DNA of 64,000 nt from Aminipila luticellarii. GTDB lineage: Bacteria > Bacillota > Clostridia > Peptostreptococcales > Anaerovoracaceae. The translations under genes and the position numbers were made by a program. Shown here piece after piece: positions 41,323 through 49,661 of the stretch. The stretch is taken from positions 2,356,001 to 2,420,000 of the forward strand of contig NZ_CP035281.1 of the NCBI RefSeq assembly GCF_004103735.1, given 5' to 3'. The stretch's first letter is position 1; the number at the start of each line of letters is the position of its first letter. The notes below the pieces were generated by a model, which saw only the letters and a list, made by a program, of their open reading frames with translations, was not told the origin of the DNA and searched no databases.

Positions 41323-42144
41323 TTGATTATAAAAGATAACAAGCAATTCAATATATTCCCCTCGCATGTGGGGCTGAGAAAATATATTCAATATTACAAC
41401 GTCGTATTTCCATCGAATAATACATTTACCGCACAATATACGCTTATGCCTAACGCTTGCGGAACATTGTCGCTTGCTTTTGACGGAAACGCAGTCATTG
41501 CTGAACTGTGGGGAGCATCTTTAACCCCGGTATTGTTAGGAATGGAACCAAATAGTTATCATGTCCTATTGCTTGTACAACTTTCTCCCTATGGTTTGTA
41601 TCAAATTACTCGTCAAAGCCAAGCGGAGTTTGCAGATAAACGACTGACGCTTGAGGATATTGACAATGAGCTGTTTTATTCGCTGCATCAGGCTTTTGTA
41701 GCATCAAAAACTGTATCCGATTTGGTGAATACTTGTGAGGAAATTTTATACCGACGCATGGAAAAGCATGTTGTTTCGGACTCTTTGGTGTTGGCAACCA
41801 AAGTGATTTCTGATAATTATGGACAAATACAAGTGAAAGAAGTTGCCAGACAATCCCATTATAGTGGGCGACAGCTAAACCGCTTGTTTCTTGTGCAAAT
41901 TGGGATGAATGTTAAGGACTTTATACGCTTAACTCGCTTTAATTATGTATTAAAGCACATTCAAAAATCGCCTTGCTTTTTTGCGGCATTGTCGCAACAA
42001 GCTGGATATTTCGACCAAGCCCATTTTGATAAAGATTTCAAGGCTATCAGTGGCGTTACCCCACAAAAGTATCTGAAAACAATGTCGGATTTTTACTATG
42101 ACGGCACAGAGATATACGATACACTATCCTCAAAGGGGGATTGA
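41323..42144 (+). CDS. AraC-family transcription regulator
   Basis: A 273-residue regulator with an N-terminal ligand-type domain (FNIFPSHVGLRKYIQYYNVV, LSLAFDGNAVIAELWGASL) and a C-terminal AraC HTH (VKEVARQSHYSGRQLNRLFL, then ALSQQAGYFDQAHFDKDFKA and GVTPQKYLK). The TTG at 41323 follows GAGGGGGAATAA and is the likely start; an upstream TTG at 41302 has no site. It ends three bases before the VOC gene and likely controls it. Confidence 0.88.
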   Translation: MIIKDNKQFNIFPSHVGLRKYIQYYNVVFPSNNTFTAQYTLMPNACGTLSLAFDGNAVIAELWGASLTPVLLGMEPNSYHVLLLVQLSPYGLYQITRQSQAEFADKRLTLEDIDNELFYSLHQAFVASKTVSDLVNTCEEILYRRMEKHVVSDSLVLATKVISDNYGQIQVKEVARQSHYSGRQLNRLFLVQIGMNVKDFIRLTRFNYVLKHIQKSPCFFAALSQQAGYFDQAHFDKDFKAISGVTPQKYLKTMSDFYYDGTEIYDTLSSKGD

Positions 42145-42147
42145 AAA

Positions 42148-42618
42148 ATGAAATATCAAGGTTGTCTTTTAGCGGTTAAGGATATAGCCGCATCGAAACA
42201 TTTTTATGAAAAGGTGCTTCATCAAAACGCGGTAATGGATATTGGCGTACATGTGACCTTTGAGGGGTTTTCTCTGCAACAAGGATATGCCGAACTCGTT
42301 GGCATATCAGTCGATAGCGTGAAAGAGCAATCGCACAACTTTCAAGTTTATTTTGAAGTGGAAGATTTAGACAAGGTATACGCCAAACTAAAAAGCATAT
42401 CCAGTTTGCAGTGGGTACACGAAATCAAAGAATACCCGTGGGGGCAGCGTGATATTCGGGTATATGACCCCGACAAGCACATTGTAGAAATTGCAGAGGA
42501 TATGACCACGGTTATCAAACGCTTTTTTAATCAAGGCATGTCGGCAGAAGAAGTTGCTACACGCACAATGTTCCCTCTTGAGGTTGTAAAACAGTATGCG
42601 TTAGGCTTTAGTATGTGA
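42148..42618 (+). CDS. VOC-family protein with C-terminal helical extension
   Basis: A 156-residue vicinal-oxygen-chelate protein (YQGCLLAVKDIAASKHFYEK, YPWGQRDIRVYDPDKHIVEI) with metal-ligand Glu in the last strand. The last 35 residues (VIKRFFNQGMSAEEVATRTM) form an HTH-like extension. Forms an operon with the AraC gene. Substrate unknown. Confidence 0.82.
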   Translation: MKYQGCLLAVKDIAASKHFYEKVLHQNAVMDIGVHVTFEGFSLQQGYAELVGISVDSVKEQSHNFQVYFEVEDLDKVYAKLKSISSLQWVHEIKEYPWGQRDIRVYDPDKHIVEIAEDMTTVIKRFFNQGMSAEEVATRTMFPLEVVKQYALGFSM

Positions 42619-42683
42619 TACACGGCGGCTTTGGTAAACCAAAGCCGCTATTTTATTCCAAACAAGATTGGAGGAGACGGACA

Positions 42684-42890
42684 ATGAGTAAATATGAGCC
42701 GCTTTGGAAGGCGATAGGTCAACGCACGGAGAACAGCTTCGCGCTGACCTATGCCGAGATTGAACAGATTCTGGGCTTTCCCATCGACCACGCCTTTTTA
42801 ACCTTCAAGAAGGAGCTGCCCGTCTACGGCTATGAGGTGGATAAGATCTCCATGAAGGCACAGACGGTGACGTTCAAACGCTGCACTTGA
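42684..42890 (+). CDS. Small conserved protein (MSKYEPLW family)
   Basis: A 68-residue protein (MSKYEPLWKAIGQRTENSFA, LTYAEIEQILGFPIDHAFLT, ending GYEVDKISMKAQTVTFKR). Short proteins of this kind are widespread in Firmicutes with no assigned role. Good ribosome binding site GGAGGA. Its richer G+C suggests a different origin from the flanking genes. Confidence 0.75.
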   Translation: MSKYEPLWKAIGQRTENSFALTYAEIEQILGFPIDHAFLTFKKELPVYGYEVDKISMKAQTVTFKRCT

Positions 42891-42944
42891 CAAGCGGTGC
42901 GTTTCTGCCATCATCGGCTTCACCCATCCAAGAGGAGGAATACT

Positions 42945-43667
42945 ATGAACTGGGAGCCATGGACAGGCTGTTACAAGATAAGTGATGGCTGTACAAATTG
43001 CTATTTTTATGGGCCGTATGCAAAACGCTATGGTCAAAGCACAATACAAAAAACAGATAAATTTGATTGGCCCGCAAGGAAAAATGCAAAGGGAGAATAC
43101 AATATCAAAGGCAACAAAATTCTTCCAACCTGTTTTGCGACTGACTTTTTCCTGCCAGAAGCAGACGAGTGGCGTAAAGACATTTGGGCTATCATCAAGG
43201 AAAGAACAGATATTGATTTCTTGATTTTAACAAAGCGAATTGACCGTTTCCCCCAATCGCTTCCGTCTGATTGGGGTACAGGCTATGACAATGTGAATAT
43301 TGGCTGTACTGCCGAAAATCAAACACTCGCCGATTACAGGCTTCCGCTCTTTTTATCCTATCCGATAAAGCGGCGCTTTATTGCCTGCGCCCCACTTTTA
43401 GAAGCGATAGATTTAACACCATATCTTGATGGCATAGACCATGTTACCGTTGGCGGCGAAACAGGACGAGAAGCCCGTATGTGCGATTATGATTGGGTAC
43501 TTAATATCCGTGAACAATGCGTAACAGCAGATGTAACCTTTTGGTTCAAGAATACAGGCTCACTTTTCAAACGTGACGGTGTAGTGGAAAAAATAAATCC
43601 ATTTAAGCAAAACAGTGTGGCAAAAGAGCTCGATATTGATATTTCAGATGGGAAAAGGTTGTTCTGA
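42945..43667 (+). CDS. DUF5131 (phage Gp37/Gp68-like) protein
   Basis: A 240-residue protein opening MNWEPWTGCYKISDGCTNCY, with the three-cysteine cluster typical of DUF5131, followed by FLILTKRIDRFPQSLPSDWG, then VNIGCTAENQ and HVTVGGETGREARMCDYDWV. The fold is radical-SAM/TIM-barrel-like, and the cysteines may bind a cluster, but no reaction is known. Start at 42945 after AGGAGGA. The family is common on phages and mobile elements. Confidence 0.85.
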   Translation: MNWEPWTGCYKISDGCTNCYFYGPYAKRYGQSTIQKTDKFDWPARKNAKGEYNIKGNKILPTCFATDFFLPEADEWRKDIWAIIKERTDIDFLILTKRIDRFPQSLPSDWGTGYDNVNIGCTAENQTLADYRLPLFLSYPIKRRFIACAPLLEAIDLTPYLDGIDHVTVGGETGREARMCDYDWVLNIREQCVTADVTFWFKNTGSLFKRDGVVEKINPFKQNSVAKELDIDISDGKRLF

Positions 43668-43797
43668 TCAAATCAATGGAGTAAAGCATTATTGCCTATT
43701 TTGTTTAACAAATATTCTGTATGAACCAAATGAGCAGACAGCTTATTGAGACTAAATCGGTTCTACCAAAACTAATCACGATTACTATGAAAATATG

Positions 43798-43842
43798 GGC
43801 AAACCTTGCTATCAGGCTCGGGTTGCCTACTTTTTGTTTTAC
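43798..43842 (+). terminator. Terminator at the end of the last cassette
   Basis: GGCAAACC and GGGTTGCC form an imperfect stem with a 14-base loop, followed by TACTTTTTGTTTT, directly before the maff2 stop. Confidence 0.7.
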
Positions 43843-43844
43843 AG

Positions 43845-43866
43845 TCACATCCCGAGTATAGTCCAG
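43845..43866 (-). repeat. maff2-end attachment site R0 (intact gene end)
   Basis: The last seven codons of maff2 including stop: TGG ACT ATA CTC GGG ATG TGA. This is the reference for the six copies R1-R6 to the left. Confidence 0.85.
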
Positions 43867-44183
43867 ATATAGGTCGGCGCCGTGAGAGTGAACACCAAGC
43901 AGGCGAACAGAATGGCGGGCGCCGCCCACTCAAACTGCCCATGTTTGCGATAATCGAAGTACGCCATCCCAAGTTTGGCAAAGAAAAACACCGCCAGAAT
44001 CAAGTCGATTGCAGGGAACACCACCTTGTTGACCACCGTCTTGATTTGCCCGGAGGCATCGTTCCACGTTCCCTCAATCGCCCCGGCCACGTCGCCGTTT
44101 GCCGCAAAAGCGGTTGTGCCAAACAGCAGGCTTACCATGAGAACGAGCGTGAGTGCCAGCGCGATTTTTTTATATCTTTTCAT
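43845..44183 (-). CDS. maff2: Maff2-family conjugation membrane protein
   Basis: A 112-residue protein with a signal-like first helix (IALALTLVLMVSLLFGTTAF) and two further hydrophobic segments (VVFPAIDLILAVFFFAKLGM, WAAPAILFACLVFTLTAP), ending WTILGM. Maff2 proteins are VirB2-like small membrane parts of Tn1549-type conjugation systems and normally sit next to virB6. Start at 44183 after AAAGGTGG. From memory of work on streptococcal elements, the 3' end of maff2 is a known target of integrating elements. Confidence 0.88.
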   Translation of the reverse strand: MKRYKKIALALTLVLMVSLLFGTTAFAANGDVAGAIEGTWNDASGQIKTVVNKVVFPAIDLILAVFFFAKLGMAYFDYRKHGQFEWAAPAILFACLVFTLTAPTYIWTILGM

Positions 44184-44253
44184 AAAGACCACCTTTCCGA
44201 AATGAGGAACAAGGCCGCAGGATCGCTCCCGCCGCCTTGTTCTTTTTCTGTTT

Positions 44254-44724
44254 TTATAGCTGCATGGTCATGTCCATGCCCGGAGTCTGTTCCTCCAAAA
44301 GCGGAGCTACCGCAAGCACTTGCGGGTTTTGGTAAAACTTCAGGTCGCCCCGAAATCCTTTTTTCAGCGCACTGAATTCCTTCGCTTGTGCAAGGAGCTC
44401 AGCGGAACAGCCGGGCGGCAGCTCCTGATTCCAGCGCACCCAATCGCCGTTCTGATAGCGCGGCTCCAGCTGGAGAATCACATAATCCTCCGGCACAAAA
44501 GCGGGGTATTTCCGCCAGAAGCCCTGCACATCCACGTAAGGATGCCCCTCCTGCATGACGGTCATTTCCATAAGCCGCAGGGTATCTGCAAGAGAGGTGC
44601 AGAACCAGCACTCCCGATCTCCGAACCGCCGGATGCGGCCATCCTTGAGAATTGCCTCCAGCCGATCCGTTTTTGTGTAGTGGTACACGCTGCCTTTTGG
44701 AGCCTCAATGCGTTCATATGCCAT
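44254..44724 (-). CDS. Possible ADP-ribosyltransferase-fold protein
   Basis: A 156-residue protein. The opening SVYHYTKTDRLEAILKDGRI, with CWFCTSLADTLRLMEM, resembles the H-Y-T and strand patterns of DarT/DUF4433 or Tpt1-like ADP-ribosyltransferases, but the later Glu motif is not clear. It is not a confirmed enzyme. It has a good ribosome binding site, lies before maff2 and ends PGMDMTMQL, one of the shared tails. Confidence 0.5.
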   Translation of the reverse strand: MAYERIEAPKGSVYHYTKTDRLEAILKDGRIRRFGDRECWFCTSLADTLRLMEMTVMQEGHPYVDVQGFWRKYPAFVPEDYVILQLEPRYQNGDWVRWNQELPPGCSAELLAQAKEFSALKKGFRGDLKFYQNPQVLAVAPLLEEQTPGMDMTMQL

Positions 44725-44737
44725 CCTCGTCCCTCCT

Positions 44738-46423
44738 TTACGGCTGGATGGGACCGGCGTGCCAATCCTGCCACAGATTGCCGCGGATAGTCAGGCTGTC
44801 GGTCAGGTTGGCGGACAGCATCCCATCGGGCGTCCACGCATCTATGAGCCATGTGTTGACGGTATAGGCGCCGTCCAGCATCCAGATGGGGCTGAAATGA
44901 GTCCGATTCTTGTAGGTGGAATAGGGATTTTTCTGAAATTCAAACCGCCCCGATCCCATACGATCCAAGAGCCGCCAGTAGGCTTCGTAGCCGAATTCAG
45001 GGAAATAGCTGACCGCATTCTGCGGCTGGGTAACCGCCGAGCTTTGGCTGGAGCTGACACTCCCGGTGACGGTCTGGTTGATACCGTATCCTGACTTCAT
45101 AACTCTTCCGCTGGCGGTGGGATTTTTATCATCGCACTGGATGCTCATGGCTGCGGTTAGACTGGCGCTGTAGCGATCCAGATCAAATTCCCACCATCCA
45201 TGGTCACACCAGTATCCGTCCTCATCATCCCCATGCCATACCCAATATTCCTGCCACCACGGGCGCCAGACACTCCAGCTTGCCGTGCTTTTCACCGCTC
45301 TGCTTGGAACAGAAGTGCGGGAGAAGCTGTCATTGCGGTCATCGGCTACGGGATTGGGCGGCGGGTTCTTATCAAGGTCAACGATTTTTACGTTGAGGGT
45401 CGTTTTCGCCGTGCTGCCGGGGCCGGACACCGTCACTTCAATGGTCATGTTCTGCTCGGTATCAGGGGTTCTCCATTTCACCCACGCAAGCTGGCTGTCG
45501 CCTTCAGGGTAATAAACATTGCCCACGTTGTAGGTCTGGCCGCCAATGTTGAAGCTGACACGGGTGGGGCTGTCAGGGTCGGACTGGCCACCGCTGATGC
45601 GCACCGCCGTGATGACGTCGGTGTTGACCCGGTACTCATAATCGTAGGCGTCAATCTGCGGTTCCTCCGGCTTTTCCTCAAAGCGGACGATGCCAAGCCC
45701 AAGGCTGGACTTGATATCCGCATTGGTGGCGGCGCTGGTTTTGCTGCCTCCCCATGCGGGATAGCCGAGATCGCTTACCTCCAGGAACATGGCCAGCGGC
45801 AGATTCTTGTGGGTTAGGGATACCATGCGCCGCCTTAACAGGCCGCTGGTCTGCTCATCATAGAGCGCCGCTTCAGTAGCGGTGGTGGCAAACATATTGC
45901 CCTCAAATTTATAAAAGGCAAAGGGTTCAAGGAGCAACTTGTACTCACCGCCAATCAGAACATCGTAGTCCATGCCAGTGTGATTTGCGATGAGTTGCAC
46001 CAAAAACTCAGAGCAAAAGTATTTCTTGAGTGCATCAATATTATTGCTGCCATTGGTACTGATAACTTTTGGAATTGCCTGAGGTGGTTTTATGGTGGTA
46101 TAACCGCCTTGGACAGCTTGCAAGTTCCTGCCATTGTTGTACTGTATTTTGCTGACCTTTCCGAAATGATAAATCGAAGATGATGGGGACTTATTGCTTA
46201 AATCAATGGGAGTAGTAACTACCGCATGGTCGCTTGCGCGAACCACCGTGACACGTACACCTTCATTACCGGGACTCCATGAATTGGTGCTGGTTCCCTG
46301 ACCCATCCCGCCGCCACCGCCGTCAATGTTTCCGCTGCCGCCGGTGTCGGCAAGCGCAGTCATCGGGCAGAGCAGACACAAAACGAGGAACAGCGGCAGG
46401 GCTCTCAAAAGTAATTTTTTCAT
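44738..46423 (-). CDS. Large exported protein of unknown function
   Basis: A 561-residue secreted protein. It has a signal peptide (LLLRALPLFLVLCLLCPMTA, cleavage near ALA-D), a Gly-rich stretch, then extended domains with no family I know. Around residues 270-360 is an Ig/PKD-like segment (TEQNMTIEVTVSGPGSTAKT, LNVKIVDLDKN). A Trp-rich block follows (WSVWRPWWQEYWVWHG, then GYWCDHGWWEFDLDRY). Placed between the Tad genes and maff2, it may be a surface adhesin or pilus-associated factor. Confidence 0.7.
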   Translation of the reverse strand: MKKLLLRALPLFLVLCLLCPMTALADTGGSGNIDGGGGGMGQGTSTNSWSPGNEGVRVTVVRASDHAVVTTPIDLSNKSPSSSIYHFGKVSKIQYNNGRNLQAVQGGYTTIKPPQAIPKVISTNGSNNIDALKKYFCSEFLVQLIANHTGMDYDVLIGGEYKLLLEPFAFYKFEGNMFATTATEAALYDEQTSGLLRRRMVSLTHKNLPLAMFLEVSDLGYPAWGGSKTSAATNADIKSSLGLGIVRFEEKPEEPQIDAYDYEYRVNTDVITAVRISGGQSDPDSPTRVSFNIGGQTYNVGNVYYPEGDSQLAWVKWRTPDTEQNMTIEVTVSGPGSTAKTTLNVKIVDLDKNPPPNPVADDRNDSFSRTSVPSRAVKSTASWSVWRPWWQEYWVWHGDDEDGYWCDHGWWEFDLDRYSASLTAAMSIQCDDKNPTASGRVMKSGYGINQTVTGSVSSSQSSAVTQPQNAVSYFPEFGYEAYWRLLDRMGSGRFEFQKNPYSTYKNRTHFSPIWMLDGAYTVNTWLIDAWTPDGMLSANLTDSLTIRGNLWQDWHAGPIQP

Positions 46424-46499
46424 TTTGCCCTCCTGTGTTTTTGCAAAATAAAAGCACGGTATTTTTCAACCGTGCTCTTGGGATATATTGTATTAAGTT

Positions 46500-47057
46500 T
46501 TAGTCCATCGTACCGACTTGCTTGTTGATGTCGCCATCGCTTTTTCCCTCAATCACTTGATTTTCGCCCAAGTTTGGCACGTTATCAAAGCCAGGAATGC
46601 TGTTTCCGCCATTGCTGGGTTTAGAGGAGGATTCCTGTTTCGGGGTTTCCTTCGGCTGTTCCACCTTGTCATGGTCGACTGCCGCGGGAGGCTCGGTGAC
46701 CTTTTCGCCGTTGGGCTTCTGTGTGGGGTCTTGAAGCTGTTCCTCGGTATATTCCGGCTTGCTCACATCGCCCTGAATGGTCTGCTCCGTGCCGCTGGAA
46801 ACCGCGCCGTTGTCGGTGCTCACCGGCTGGGTGGTATCGGGCGGAGTTACGGTGACCTCTTTTTCTTTCTCTGTGCTGTCCGGCCCGGACGGGTCTACCG
46901 TCACATCGCTCACCTCGGAGCTTTGGGACGGGAGGGGCGCATCCACCGGATTGGGTGTCTGGAACCGCTGCCCGATCAGCACCACCAGTATCACGCAGAG
47001 GGCAAGTCCCCCGGCGACAGCCAGCCACTTCTTCATTTTGGGATTCATATTTTTCAT
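46500..47057 (-). CDS. Membrane-anchored disordered protein (DUF6550-like)
   Basis: A 185-residue protein with one membrane helix (WLAVAGGLALCVILVVLIGQ) followed by about 150 Pro/Ser/Thr/Glu-rich disordered residues outside the cell. It resembles the short single-pass DUF6550 proteins of Clostridia ICEs. It could bridge the membrane and the wall near the pilus machine. No catalytic motif. Confidence 0.65.
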   Translation of the reverse strand: MKNMNPKMKKWLAVAGGLALCVILVVLIGQRFQTPNPVDAPLPSQSSEVSDVTVDPSGPDSTEKEKEVTVTPPDTTQPVSTDNGAVSSGTEQTIQGDVSKPEYTEEQLQDPTQKPNGEKVTEPPAAVDHDKVEQPKETPKQESSSKPSNGGNSIPGFDNVPNLGENQVIEGKSDGDINKQVGTMD

Positions 47058-47166
47058 AAGAGCATCCTCCTATTTACCATATTTTGATAAGCCTCTTGTT
47101 ATTTCACACCCTACCATGAACGTTTCCGGAAGTCTACTGTTATTATAGAAAACTTTTTGATAACAG

Positions 47167-47715
47167 TCAAAATTTAGGCGTGTATCCGGCGCTGGTCTTG
47201 ACCTTGATGGTCATGGGCGGCAGCAGCTTCCCGCCAAAGGATACGGGAACCTCCAGCAGAATGGTGCTGTCCGCTTCAAAACGGGCGGAAGCTTGGTCAC
47301 CCGATGCAAGAGGCGCGTTTCGGATGTCCACCTCCAGATTCCAGACCTTAAACTCCAGCTTGCCGTCCGGCGTGCGCTTTTCATGGTATCCGCTGCTATA
47401 AGAGAGTCCAAGGATGTTGTCCAGCCGGTCATAAATATCGCCGTAATCGAGACTTTCCTCGAAATCTCCGGCATAGGGCTGGTAAGCGCCCGAATAGCCC
47501 TCCCGCACACCGTGGTACACATCATCGTAATTCTCCACCACGGTGGAGATGACGGCGGCCTGCACTGCATCCCGCACACCCTGCGCCACAATCATCAGAC
47601 GGAAGTATTCTGAAATGCCCGTGAAGATCATGACCAGCGACAGGGTAATTGCGATAATGAGAGGAAAGCCCGCACCGTCTTTTCTCCGTAAAATTTGCTT
47701 GATTTTATCCGTCAT
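47167..47715 (-). CDS. TadG/TadE-like pseudopilin
   Basis: A 182-residue protein with an N-terminal basic segment and one membrane helix (GAGFPLIIAITLSLVMIFTG) followed by an extracellular domain. The G-F-P at the start of the helix fits a TadE/prepilin-like site. Its start overlaps the previous gene by four bases (ATGA). It would be a minor pilin of the Tad apparatus. Confidence 0.7.
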   Translation of the reverse strand: MTDKIKQILRRKDGAGFPLIIAITLSLVMIFTGISEYFRLMIVAQGVRDAVQAAVISTVVENYDDVYHGVREGYSGAYQPYAGDFEESLDYGDIYDRLDNILGLSYSSGYHEKRTPDGKLEFKVWNLEVDIRNAPLASGDQASARFEADSTILLEVPVSFGGKLLPPMTIKVKTSAGYTPKF

Positions 47716-48110
47716 TTCCAGTAAACCTCGCTCTTTCCCGCCGCATCTGCTCTCAGCGTAATCGGGAACGAGCCGAAGCCGCCAAACAGCCCGATGTTGG
47801 TTTGGTAGGTGACCGTTACCGTGACTTCCTCATTGAGCTGGATTCTGCCGGTTTCAGACCATTCCACGCTGGGAGAAAGCCCTGTCTTTTCCCGCAGAAG
47901 CTGCTCACGGCGGCTGGTTTCGCTGCCCACCTGTCCGGCAATTTCGGCCTCCCGGATGAGCTCCGTGGCGAAGGTGTCCAGCTGCTGCTTTTGGATGTAG
48001 ACGGGGAACACCTTCACGGCAAGGGCAATAACCAGCATGGCGCACAGCACCAGCACGGCCACGTCGATATAGCCCTCGCCGCGCTTGTTTTTCAGGATTT
48101 TTCTCAGCAC
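47712..48110 (-). CDS. DUF4320 pseudopilin
   Basis: A 132-residue protein starting with GTG and opening MLRKILKNKRGEGYIDVAVL, then LCAMLVIALAVKVFPVYIQ, the DUF4320 pattern. The G-E-G-Y-I-D motif at the start of the helix is shared with the Flp-like proteins at 54557 and 59406 and is the likely prepilin peptidase site. It overlaps the stop of the DUF3848 gene. Confidence 0.8.
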   Translation of the reverse strand: MLRKILKNKRGEGYIDVAVLVLCAMLVIALAVKVFPVYIQKQQLDTFATELIREAEIAGQVGSETSRREQLLREKTGLSPSVEWSETGRIQLNEEVTVTVTYQTNIGLFGGFGSFPITLRADAAGKSEVYWK

Positions 48111-48760
48111 ATGGTCACCCCCCGCTCAAAGGGCCCCTGCTCCTGCCGGGGTTCCGGGTTGTGGTCACTTAAGATACGCCATGCGCCCTTGCTGAAATCA
48201 GCAGTGCAAATCTCCTGCTCCAGCAGTTCATCCGCGGGGACATCTCTGGCAAATTCAGCGCTGCCGGGGTTTCCTTTCACACTCTGGCCGGAGAGCAGAA
48301 GCTGTGCAGTTTCCGGCGTCAGGTACACATAACCGCCGGGCGTCATCATGTCAAACGCTGCGTTCGGGTGCGCTTCAATAAATTCCCGCACCGTGATTCT
48401 CACTTCCTCCGCAGAAACAGGCGCATATTCCGGGTCGAGGGTATACTCTGCTTCCGATTCGCCCTTGTCCCACAGCGTCCAAAGGGCATGGGTGAGTTCC
48501 TCGCTGAAATCCACGGTCTGCTCGGATATCCACTGATCCTTTACCACCTCCAGCGGGTTTTCGAAGCGCAGGAGGTATTCCATATAGTCAGCCGAATAGC
48601 TGCTGCCGGATAATTCTCCGTACACAAACTTCACAGCGGCAATTTCACTCGCCAACTCTACCAGCTCAGAGGCCGGTTTCTGCTGCCATTCCTTTCGATA
48701 CTGCGCCATGCCTCTGTCCAGCTTTTTCCGCAGAAGCGTCATCATTTCCTGTTCTGTCAT
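48104..48760 (-). CDS. DUF3848-domain protein
   Basis: A 218-residue soluble protein whose first half (GMAQYRKEWQQKPASELVEL, then SADYMEYLLRFENPLEVVKD) matches DUF3848, a family of mobile-element proteins of unknown role. The second half (EAHPNAAFDMMTPGGYVYLT) is a short alpha/beta unit. Its position inside the Tad operon is unusual; it may be an assembly or regulatory factor. Confidence 0.7.
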   Translation of the reverse strand: MTEQEMMTLLRKKLDRGMAQYRKEWQQKPASELVELASEIAAVKFVYGELSGSSYSADYMEYLLRFENPLEVVKDQWISEQTVDFSEELTHALWTLWDKGESEAEYTLDPEYAPVSAEEVRITVREFIEAHPNAAFDMMTPGGYVYLTPETAQLLLSGQSVKGNPGSAEFARDVPADELLEQEICTADFSKGAWRILSDHNPEPRQEQGPFERGVTMC

Positions 48761-48778
48761 CTGGTTTACACCTCCCTG

Positions 48779-49651
48779 TTAGAACATCCCGGAAAGGGAT
48801 GTGATGATTTCATAGACAATAATCGCCATGTAGGTCATGAGAAAGCACATGAGCATGGCAAAGGAGAACACCCGGATTTTCGGCGGGATCTTCATGGCCT
48901 GCGCTTTCAGCCGCTGAAGCTCCAGCTGTTTCATATCGTGGGCCAGCATCTGAAAATACATCCCGCCGTCGTCCCCGCGCAGTACGCCGATCAGCCCTCT
49001 GGTAATATCCGAGAGCATGGGCGAATTGAACCTTGCCTCAAAGCGGGTTAACGCCGCCTCATAGCTGGAGGAACGCATATCCGCCGTGAGGATGTCCAGC
49101 TCCGCCGCAAAGTCCTCGCCTGCGTTTTTCTTGAAATTCTCCAGCATGGACAGCACATCCCGGCTGGCTTTCAACTCCTGAGTGACGGTCTCAACGAAAC
49201 GGGGCAGCTCCTGTTCGATTTTTCCGCGCTTGGCTGCCAGCGCCTCGTCCGCCTTGCGGATTTCCTTGAAATAGACCAGCACGGCGGTAAACAGTACAAT
49301 GGGCGCCAGCAATGGCAGAACCATCAGGCAGGGAATGATACACAGCCCGATAGCCGCCGCCTTCACAATAGCCGTTGCGGTGAACAGCTCCGGTGAGTCG
49401 GAAAGCCCCGCCGCCGACAGCACATTTGTCATCCGGCTTCTCTTGTACGCATCCATGCGGATATACCGGGAGAGCCGGACGGCGGCGTTCCGCAGCAGGG
49501 CATCGGTGGTTTTGGGCTTGGCCTTGGCCTGCTTTCCTGCTGACAGCATCGCCTTTTGGGTTGCAAGGGTGGGCAGATGCAGCAGATCGGCGGCAATGAA
49601 AAAGAGTCCCGCCGACAGGAGGACTCCAAATAAAAACAGATAGATTGTCAT
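48779..49651 (-). CDS. tadC: TadC-like pilus platform protein
   Basis: A 290-residue GspF/TadC-type membrane platform protein. Two N-terminal helices, a soluble four-helix unit with ELPRFVETVTQELKASRDVL and LIGVLRGDDGGMYFQML, then a final helix. It pairs with TadB next to it. Start after AAGGAGG. Confidence 0.82.
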   Translation of the reverse strand: MTIYLFLFGVLLSAGLFFIAADLLHLPTLATQKAMLSAGKQAKAKPKTTDALLRNAAVRLSRYIRMDAYKRSRMTNVLSAAGLSDSPELFTATAIVKAAAIGLCIIPCLMVLPLLAPIVLFTAVLVYFKEIRKADEALAAKRGKIEQELPRFVETVTQELKASRDVLSMLENFKKNAGEDFAAELDILTADMRSSSYEAALTRFEARFNSPMLSDITRGLIGVLRGDDGGMYFQMLAHDMKQLELQRLKAQAMKIPPKIRVFSFAMLMCFLMTYMAIIVYEIITSLSGMF

Positions 49652-49661
49652 GGGTTCCTCC

